From Candidatus Poribacteria bacterium (GTDB lineage: Bacteria > Poribacteria > WGA-4E > WGA-3G), in the NCBI GenBank assembly GCA_026710795.1, contig JAPOQK010000020.1:1-43928 (forward strand): a stretch of 43,928 nt of DNA, written 5' to 3'. This document shows, one piece after another, positions 1 to 5,317 of the stretch. The notes under the pieces are model-generated. The model was not told the origin of the DNA and made no database searches. It saw only the letters and a program-made list of their open reading frames with translations. How positions within the stretch are numbered: the stretch's first letter is position 1; each line of letters starts with the position of its first letter. Both the position numbers and the translations under genes were made by a program.

Positions 1-1
1 G

Positions 2-322
2 ATTCTGTCTGCAACACGTAAGGTTTCATTGCTCTCAAATCCGAAATGTCCTTCGGTATATTTAGAGATAGACGAAAAACAAATTCGGATTTCTCCTAAA
101 CTTTCTGCACCGGATGAAGAATGTGAGACATTAGCAGTAGAGTCGTGCATAGGGAAAGTCCATATCCGTATTGATTCACGGTTTCTGATAGAGATATTAG
201 AGCATATTGAAACGGAGTCTTTTTCCATGGGGTTCTCAGGTTTGATACATCCTATAGTTGTTAAACCGATTGGGGACGAAGGACATATCTACTTCATCAT
301 GCCGATGCGTTTGGAAGACTAA
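2..322 (+). CDS. dnaN: DNA polymerase III beta subunit (sliding clamp), C-terminal part, 5' end outside window
   Basis: The frame is open from base 2, so the gene starts before the window. About 106 residues of the third clamp domain are present. The first residues (ILSATRKVSLLSN) match the start of clamp domain 3, and the end (GLIHPIVVKPIGDEGHIYFI, then MPMRLED) matches the very conserved DnaN C-terminus, where the family has a P-V-x-x-P stretch and ends in M-P-x-R-L. The protein forms the ring that holds the replicative polymerase on DNA. A TTG at 29 is only an internal codon. No dnaA or recF is visible and the following gene is an ECF sigma factor, so the classic dnaA-dnaN-recF order does not continue on this side. 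Confidence 0.85.
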   Translation: MLSATRKVSLLSNPKCPSVYLEIDEKQIRISPKLSAPDEECETLAVESCIGKVHIRIDSRFLIEILEHIETESFSMGFSGLIHPIVVKPIGDEGHIYFIMPMRLED

Positions 323-332
323 CCCCTTCAAG

Positions 333-368
333 TCCGATAGGTGTGGATTCCTAATCCCATCTATCGGA
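333..368 (+). terminator. Two-part hairpin downstream of dnaN
   Basis: The arms TCCGATAG (333-340) and CTATCGGA (361-368) pair perfectly. An inner GGATT/AATCC stem (345-349, 353-357) extends the structure. It lies 10 nt after the dnaN stop. No T-run follows, so factor-independent termination is only possible. Confidence 0.4.
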
Positions 369-476
369 TTATAGGGTCGTAAAGTTGACACCTATGAAGC
401 GTGATATTCAATATCTTCCATAGATCTATCTTGGATTAGCATTTTCCACCCAAACTTACTCCACTTCTAAAACTAT

Positions 477-508
477 AATTATGCACCTATTTTTCTTAAA
501 CTCGCGTC
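477..508 (+). promoter_or_regulatory. ECF-type promoter candidate, shared with the second sigma gene
   Basis: AATTATGCACCT (477-488) is followed by CGCGTC (503-508). The same 12-mer, the same distance and CGCGAC occur before the second ECF gene at 5158-5189. Counting from the shared CACC, the spacer to CGCG is 15 nt in both, close to the -35/-10 spacing of ECF promoters. The most natural reading is that one or both sigma factors recognise it and autoregulate. The motif was not seen elsewhere in the window by eye. Confidence 0.5.
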
Positions 509-550
509 ATTATATATGAGTGAATGAAGATGAGTTGTTGGAGGAATCTG

Positions 551-1804
551 GTGAAAAATGATGATATTGCGTTGATCCAACGTATCCTTGCGGGTGATCA
601 GTCGGCTTTTGAGAATTTGCTGAGAAAATATCGGAAGCAAGTTCACACACATGCATGGCGACAAACAGGTGATTTTCATATTGCTGAAGATATTACGCAG
701 GATACTTTCCTGCAAGTGTATCAGAAATTGGAAACGTTGGAAGATCCGATGCAATTTTCACGATGGCTTCATGCGATTGTGAATCGTCTCTGTATTGCAT
801 GGCACCGAAAAAACCGTATACAGACGCAGCCTCTGGAAAAAACTGACCATTCAGAGATACAGACAGAAGCATATTCCCAATATGTTGCAGCTGAACACGC
901 GAATACTACTGCTGAGATTGAAAACGATCTTGTCAAGAAACTGCTTGCAAAGTTGAAAAAAAGTGATCGGGAGGTTATCACCCTCCACTACTTTGAAGAG
1001 ATGACATCATCTGAAATTGGAACCTATTTAGGTGTATCGGAGAATACTGTCAAAAGCCGTATCCATCGTGCCCGAAAACGACTAAAGCAATATGAAAACA
1101 TGATTCAAGAGGCGTTAGACATTACTATTGAACGGGAACAACCTTCCCAACAACAGTTGAAAGGAAATATTATCATGGAAAAAGAAGTGAAAGATGAAAC
1201 AAAAACTGAGGAAAATACTGAAGAAACCTTGCATAACCTAACGGGGATGTCAGTAAGGATTTTACCTGATTTGCAAGAAGAGATGACTGAGCTTCGTGAA
1301 CAGATTCATTCTCTCTCGGATCAACTAAGTGAAAAATTTGATATTCCGCATCCTCGGTCGCAACGCGGAGATGCACTTAAGACTTTAAGTAGACTTCCTG
1401 ATGATGCTGATAATCAGATAAATTGGGGTTATGTTGGCGGATATAAAACGGCTTCAAATTCTGGAAAATCACGTATCGCGTATTGGTCAGACAGTCTTGA
1501 TATCTTCCTTAACAAAGCACCGGATACTGAAATCGTGAATCTTGCGAATCTCTTCACAGATCCTACTATAGTTGCTATTTTACGACAGTTGGTGGAAGGT
1601 GAGAAATCAGTTACGGATTTGGCAAACGGGACTGACATATTAGAAACTGATATAGAGAATGCCTTGACATTACTGATAGAATCCAAATTAGTTTTGCGTA
1701 CTGAAGACAATCTCATTAAACCGGTAAATGATGTGATCTCCTTCTTTTTTAACTTCGTGAGTATGACGATTGTACATCTCGGACATATCAAACCAAAGAA
1801 TTAA
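551..1804 (+). CDS. ECF sigma-70 factor with C-terminal winged-helix extension
   Basis: The first ~195 residues are a complete group-4 sigma factor. Region 2 includes AFENLLRKYRKQV and DITQDTFLQVYQKL. Region 4 carries a helix-turn-helix (EIGTYLGVSENTVKSRIHRA). A linker and an acidic segment follow, then a possible short coiled coil (LQEEMTELREQIHSLSDQL). The C-terminal ~120 residues look like an ArsR-type winged helix (LANLFTDPTIVAILRQLVEG, then a second helix and wing). I chose GTG 551 because GGAGGA lies 5 nt upstream and VKNDDIALIQ aligns with the start of the second sigma factor; an in-frame ATG at 524 is the alternative. No zinc-binding anti-sigma gene is adjacent, so the extension may control the sigma part. 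Sigma and wHTH domains are clear; the ligand and target are unknown. Confidence 0.82.
   Translation: MKNDDIALIQRILAGDQSAFENLLRKYRKQVHTHAWRQTGDFHIAEDITQDTFLQVYQKLETLEDPMQFSRWLHAIVNRLCIAWHRKNRIQTQPLEKTDHSEIQTEAYSQYVAAEHANTTAEIENDLVKKLLAKLKKSDREVITLHYFEEMTSSEIGTYLGVSENTVKSRIHRARKRLKQYENMIQEALDITIEREQPSQQQLKGNIIMEKEVKDETKTEENTEETLHNLTGMSVRILPDLQEEMTELREQIHSLSDQLSEKFDIPHPRSQRGDALKTLSRLPDDADNQINWGYVGGYKTASNSGKSRIAYWSDSLDIFLNKAPDTEIVNLANLFTDPTIVAILRQLVEGEKSVTDLANGTDILETDIENALTLLIESKLVLRTEDNLIKPVNDVISFFFNFVSMTIVHLGHIKPKN
1160..1177 (+). promoter_or_regulatory. Internal Shine-Dalgarno and in-frame ATG at the sigma/wHTH junction
   Basis: AAAGGA at 1160-1165 precedes ATG 1175-1177 by 9 nt. The ATG is in frame with the sigma gene and lies just past region 4. 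Initiation here would give a separate 209-residue wHTH protein. The same arrangement occurs in the second sigma gene. Confidence 0.45.
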
Positions 1805-1886
1805 ACTTGGTATGCTAACTTGGAGAAGTACCTTGATGAAATGACAGCATTGTTTCTGATTATCAACTGACAAGCAAAACTGATTA

Positions 1887-1934
1887 CTGCTATGGTATAT
1901 GGCGAGGTACTAACTACACCATATACCATAGCAG
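1887..1934. repeat. Perfect 16-bp inverted repeat (hairpin)
   Basis: CTGCTATGGTATATGG (1887-1902) is exactly complementary to CCATATACCATAGCAG (1919-1934) across a 16-nt loop. It sits 82 bp after the first sigma gene. No T-tract follows, so it is either a termination or stability structure without a tail, or a small palindromic element. Confidence 0.7.
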
Positions 1935-2086
1935 AGGATTCAATTGCCGTATTTCTAAAAGGTGAATTGATATGAAGTAGGTGGAATTCGTCCGGTTAAT
2001 AGAGATGGTCCACCTCCGTTCCCTCTTGCCCTACACCAACCCCTCAAAAAACACAATTTTAGGAATGTATCTTGTAAATATATTCG

Positions 2087-2254
2087 TGACAATTGACTAT
2101 ATTAAAATGTCATACTTTAGAGTTTTTAGAGTCAATGACAATTTTGTCAATTTTTGAAAAATACCACAAACCTTTGTTAACACTTGATTTATGGCTTATT
2201 TATGACAATTTTAGTCAGGATTGACTCTAAAACTTTTAGAGTCATGCCATAGGT
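2087..2254. repeat. Cluster of TGACAATT and TTTTAGAGTCA repeats, partly palindromic
   Basis: TTTTAGAGTCA occurs at 2124-2134 and again at 2244-2254, exactly 120 bp apart. The second copy is one arm of a 23-bp near-perfect palindrome (2232-2254, 11-bp arms around C2243). TGACAATT occurs at 2087, 2136 and 2213; the 2136 copy is itself a palindrome (TGACAA-TT-TTGTCA). ATTGACTCTAAAA (2230-2242) is the reverse complement of 2124-2136. The pattern resembles multiple operators for a dimeric regulator or iterons. Confidence 0.6.
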
Positions 2255-2392
2255 TAGATACCTCGGTTTGATAATCCCTAAAACAACAATTAATATGCGT
2301 GAATTGCGTTTGGGAATCCATTCAATAAACGCTAATCGGAACAATTGATTGTCTCTAAATATCGGAGCAGAAGAAGTTGTCTTAATATAATT

Positions 2393-2483
2393 GTCTCATT
2401 TGTGGTTGTTAGGATAGTAATACTGTAGGACACAACTAACAGTTTGTGCTACAAAAAGGGACATTATATGTTAGAAATGGTAT
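2393..2483 (+). repeat. ~90-bp dispersed repeat, copy A
   Basis: This stretch aligns with the reverse complement of 35239-35330 with about 12 mismatches and one 1-nt gap by hand, roughly 85% identical. Similarity ends sharply on both sides. The core contains an imperfect CACAACT/AGTTTGTG hairpin. No terminal inverted repeats or coding capacity are visible. Confidence 0.7.
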
Positions 2484-2713
2484 TACTTGAAATCATGACC
2501 CATTTTCATGAACATAACCCACAAGGACCTTTATAACTAATGATTTATGACAATTTTTGATAAATGTCAGCGATATTTTTAATATTTTGCAACCATTCTA
2601 ACCTAAAACTGTGTCTTTAAATTATGAAGTTGTATAATACATCTTTTTCAGAGATCCTATATCAAGTATTTTGCATAAATTCTATAATGCACAAACATTT
2701 GGAGTAACATTTT

Positions 2714-4387
2714 ATGAAAACTGTTCAGCTTATAATCTCACTACTATTTCTTATTATTATAATTGTATTGCCTAACAGTTTTGCGGCAGATTTTCCACAT
2801 ACTGTGCTTGAAGGACACACTGATTCAGTATTCAATGTTACGTATACACTTGATGGTAAGATTCTTGCAAGTAAAAGTAAAGACGGAACTATCAAGATAT
2901 GGAATCCAACAACAAGACTTCTGTTGAGGACTATAAACACAAATAGTGGAGGAGGTATTGCATTCAGTCCTGATGGTAGCATCCTTGCAAGTGGAGGTGG
3001 AGAAGACCAAGTAATTAATCTGTTTGATCCTAATACAGGTGAACTACTTAAAACCCTGAAAGGTCATCAAGCTTATGTCAGCGATGTGATATTTAGTTCT
3101 GATGGATCTATTCTCGCAAGTGGAGATTGGGATGGTAGAATACGTCTGTGGAATCCTGAAACAGGTGAATTTATACGAATTCTCAATGCTAATAAACTTG
3201 GTGGAATCGCTTTTCATCCTGATAGTAGCATCCTTGTTAATGCTGGTGGAAGTCATGAGAACCTTAAAGTGTGGGACACGATGACAGGAAAACTCTTACA
3301 TACCCTTGAACCAGAAGTGTTCGGGGTTTATGATGTCTCATTTAGTCATGATGGTTCCATATTAGCAAGTGTAGGTTGGGGAGGAATGGATTTATGGGAT
3401 GCCAATTCAGGAGAGTCATTACGAAGTTTTCCAAGGGACCGGAATAGACTCTACTTATCAGTTGCATTCAGTCCAGATGGGAAAATTATTGCATGTGGAA
3501 AGGATTTTGAGGGGATTAGTTTGTGGGATACAAACACAGGTGTACTGCTTAAGAATCTAAGGATAGATACTGAGGATGTAAACGACCTTGAGTTCAGTCC
3601 GGATGGAAAAATACTTGCAAGTGCGAGTAACGATAATATGGTTCGTCTTTGGGAAATAACAAAACCAGAAGAGGTAGAACCGCCGCCACCTCCAGATTTT
3701 TTAATTGACGAGAATCTGAAAACTTGGTCAGAGGACTTCGGTGAAGGAAATCTAAAATCATGGAAAAGACGGGAACTCCAACGTGAACGGGTAACCTGGA
3801 AATCCCAAAATAACCAGTTACATATACGAACTAAAGTTTGGTGTAATGGACGATTAAATCTCAATAATCGCTTGGAAGAACAAACTAATTATACGCTCAG
3901 ATTCACAGCCTTTCCTTTTAATGTTGAGCAGATCCGTGTAAAACTTGACGTTGTATCTACAAGTAATGCTAATGTCGGTATTTTTCTTGGTAAGGATCCT
4001 CAAGATGAAATCAAACATCCATTTAATAATGCTTATCAGTTTGCTGACCATGTACTTGGTAGTCCAGAAGAATTTCCAAGAACATCCGCACCTAAGATAG
4101 CATTGGATAACTTAGTCGAGATAGATGTCGTGTTTGATCGTGGACATTTCTATCTTTTTTCCGATGATGAATATATCATTGATTTCAAAATAGACCCGCA
4201 ATTGAATGATTTACAAACAATAGATCTTCTCGGCATTGCAGTGTTTCCAAGAAATTGTCGACAGGTTGCTCATGTAGTTGTAGATAATTTCATCATTTCA
4301 GGTCCAACAATTCCTGATTCCGTCAGTCTCAATGTTGGTGCTAAAGGTAAAGTTAGTGTATTATGGGGTAAACTGAAGCAATACTAA
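2714..4387 (+). CDS. Exported seven-bladed WD40 propeller with C-terminal beta-sandwich-like domain
   Basis: A signal peptide (about residues 1-24, ending NSFA) is followed by seven WD40-type repeats spanning about residues 30-315. Typical pieces are FSPDGKILAS and VRLWEITKP. A proline hinge (PPPPPDF) joins them to a ~225-residue C-terminal domain that begins WSEDFGEGNLKSW. That domain resembles LamG/DUF1080-type concanavalin-like folds and is homologous to the whole mature part of the next gene, including the tail ISGP...KGKVSVLWGKLKQ. GGAG lies about 10 nt before ATG 2714. The protein probably acts in the envelope or outside as a binding scaffold. No catalytic motif is visible. Together with the next gene it sits between the two ECF sigma genes, so regulation by them is plausible but unproven. 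Confidence 0.75.
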   Translation: MKTVQLIISLLFLIIIIVLPNSFAADFPHTVLEGHTDSVFNVTYTLDGKILASKSKDGTIKIWNPTTRLLLRTINTNSGGGIAFSPDGSILASGGGEDQVINLFDPNTGELLKTLKGHQAYVSDVIFSSDGSILASGDWDGRIRLWNPETGEFIRILNANKLGGIAFHPDSSILVNAGGSHENLKVWDTMTGKLLHTLEPEVFGVYDVSFSHDGSILASVGWGGMDLWDANSGESLRSFPRDRNRLYLSVAFSPDGKIIACGKDFEGISLWDTNTGVLLKNLRIDTEDVNDLEFSPDGKILASASNDNMVRLWEITKPEEVEPPPPPDFLIDENLKTWSEDFGEGNLKSWKRRELQRERVTWKSQNNQLHIRTKVWCNGRLNLNNRLEEQTNYTLRFTAFPFNVEQIRVKLDVVSTSNANVGIFLGKDPQDEIKHPFNNAYQFADHVLGSPEEFPRTSAPKIALDNLVEIDVVFDRGHFYLFSDDEYIIDFKIDPQLNDLQTIDLLGIAVFPRNCRQVAHVVVDNFIISGPTIPDSVSLNVGAKGKVSVLWGKLKQY

Positions 4388-4437
4388 TCACCACAAATTC
4401 TAAGTAGGAGTGTTCTTTAAACTTTAAGGATAACTAT

Positions 4438-5157
4438 ATGAAACAATTCATTTGTATTTGCATAATTCTTTGTATACTATTGTTCATCTTCATAGAGGTT
4501 GCCTCCACCAAGACATGGGTTGAGGATTTTAACACTGACTCTTTTGATTCTTGGACAAAACATGATCTTGAAAACAGAAGTACATGGCTGCCGAAAGATG
4601 GACACTTGGATGTATGGGCACAACCACCGCCTCCCCCAGGAGCAACGGATAGATATGTATTGGAATTCACAGGATTTCGTTTTGATGTTGATAAACTTAA
4701 TGTCAAAGTGAGGATTCTTGAGGCGCGAAACACAGGTGTAGGTATTCTTATTGGTCAATATGATGGACAAGGAAGTATAACTGAGAGAACTATAGCATTT
4801 CTTCACAGATCTGTATTTGGAGTAACCAGAAAGCCAAAGGGTTTTGAATTAATTGAAAAAGCAAGAAATGATAACCCAACACTTGCTCCACTTGAAGCTA
4901 TGGAGATTTCTTTTAATAAGGGAGATTTTGAGGTATTGTCTAAGGGTAAATTCCTCATTAAATATCATGTCCCTCAACTTCCAACAATTAATTGTGTCGG
5001 ATTAATTTCTTTAGTCGGAAGAGGGAGAGGTGTCGTGGCACATTTTGTGTTGGACAATTTCATCATTTCAGGTCCTGATGTGCCAGCACACGGCACACTA
5101 AACATCAATCCTAAAGGTAAGATAGCGGCTTTGTGGGGAGAACTTAAGCAACAATAA
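4438..5157 (+). CDS. Exported beta-sandwich-like protein, paralogue of the preceding C-terminal domain
   Basis: A hydrophobic N-terminus (FICICIILCILLFIFIEVAS) is a signal peptide, probably cut near residue 23. The mature ~215 residues match the last domain of the preceding protein: WVEDFNTDSFDSW against WSEDFGEGNLKSW, DNFIISGP in both, and KGKIAALWGELKQ against KGKVSVLWGKLKQ at the C-terminus. The fold is probably concanavalin/LamG-like, which would suggest carbohydrate or surface binding; this is inference. AAGGA lies about 8 nt before ATG 4438. The gap to the upstream gene is 50 nt, so the two are likely co-transcribed and arose by domain duplication. Confidence 0.65.
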   Translation: MKQFICICIILCILLFIFIEVASTKTWVEDFNTDSFDSWTKHDLENRSTWLPKDGHLDVWAQPPPPPGATDRYVLEFTGFRFDVDKLNVKVRILEARNTGVGILIGQYDGQGSITERTIAFLHRSVFGVTRKPKGFELIEKARNDNPTLAPLEAMEISFNKGDFEVLSKGKFLIKYHVPQLPTINCVGLISLVGRGRGVVAHFVLDNFIISGPDVPAHGTLNINPKGKIAALWGELKQQ

Positions 5158-5189
5158 AATTATGCACCTTTTTCCAGCCAATTCGCGAC
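5158..5189 (+). promoter_or_regulatory. ECF-type promoter candidate of the second sigma gene
   Basis: AATTATGCACCT (5158-5169) and CGCGAC (5184-5189) repeat the motif found before the first sigma gene with identical spacing. It begins directly after the stop codon at 5157. It would give a leader of about 120 nt before ATG 5318. Confidence 0.5.
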
Positions 5190-5213
5190 TATATATAGCG
5201 AAGTGATTTATTA

Positions 5214-5254
5214 GACGTTTCTCCGTGCCATTAGGCATCCTACCCAAAAACGTC
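5214..5254 (+). promoter_or_regulatory. Hairpin in the leader of the second sigma gene
   Basis: GACGTTT (5214-5220) pairs with AAACGTC (5248-5254). Inside it TGCC (5226-5229) pairs with GGCA (5234-5237) around an ATTA loop. It would lie in the 5' untranslated RNA if the shared motif is the promoter. The first sigma gene lacks an equivalent. Confidence 0.35.
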
Positions 5255-5317
5255 CTATTCATTTATTCACAAATTCTACTATAATTCTACGTAATGAACC
5301 CTTTTCGGAGACGACAG

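Larger units (their letters stand above)
1805..2713. other. 909-bp AT-rich intergenic region with hairpins and repeats, no gene seen
   Basis: I see no credible coding frame. From left to right it holds a 16-bp-arm hairpin (1887-1934), a shorter hairpin with AGGTGGA/TCCACCT arms around 1980-2016, a cluster of TGACAATT and TTTTAGAGTCA repeats (2087-2254), one copy of a ~90-bp dispersed repeat (2393-2483), and a further TGACAATTTT copy near 2548. TATAAT-like hexamers at about 2633 and 2683 may serve the next gene, but no good -35 pairs with them. Confidence 0.6.

Noticed and set aside
524..550. ATG 524 as the start of the first sigma gene
   Set aside because: It lacks a Shine-Dalgarno sequence, while GTG 551 has GGAGGA at 5 nt and aligns with the second sigma protein; 524 remains possible.
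1805..2713. Replication origin beside dnaN
   Set aside because: The region is AT-rich and repeat-rich, but I found no TTATCCACA-type DnaA boxes and no dnaA; dnaN proximity alone is not enough.
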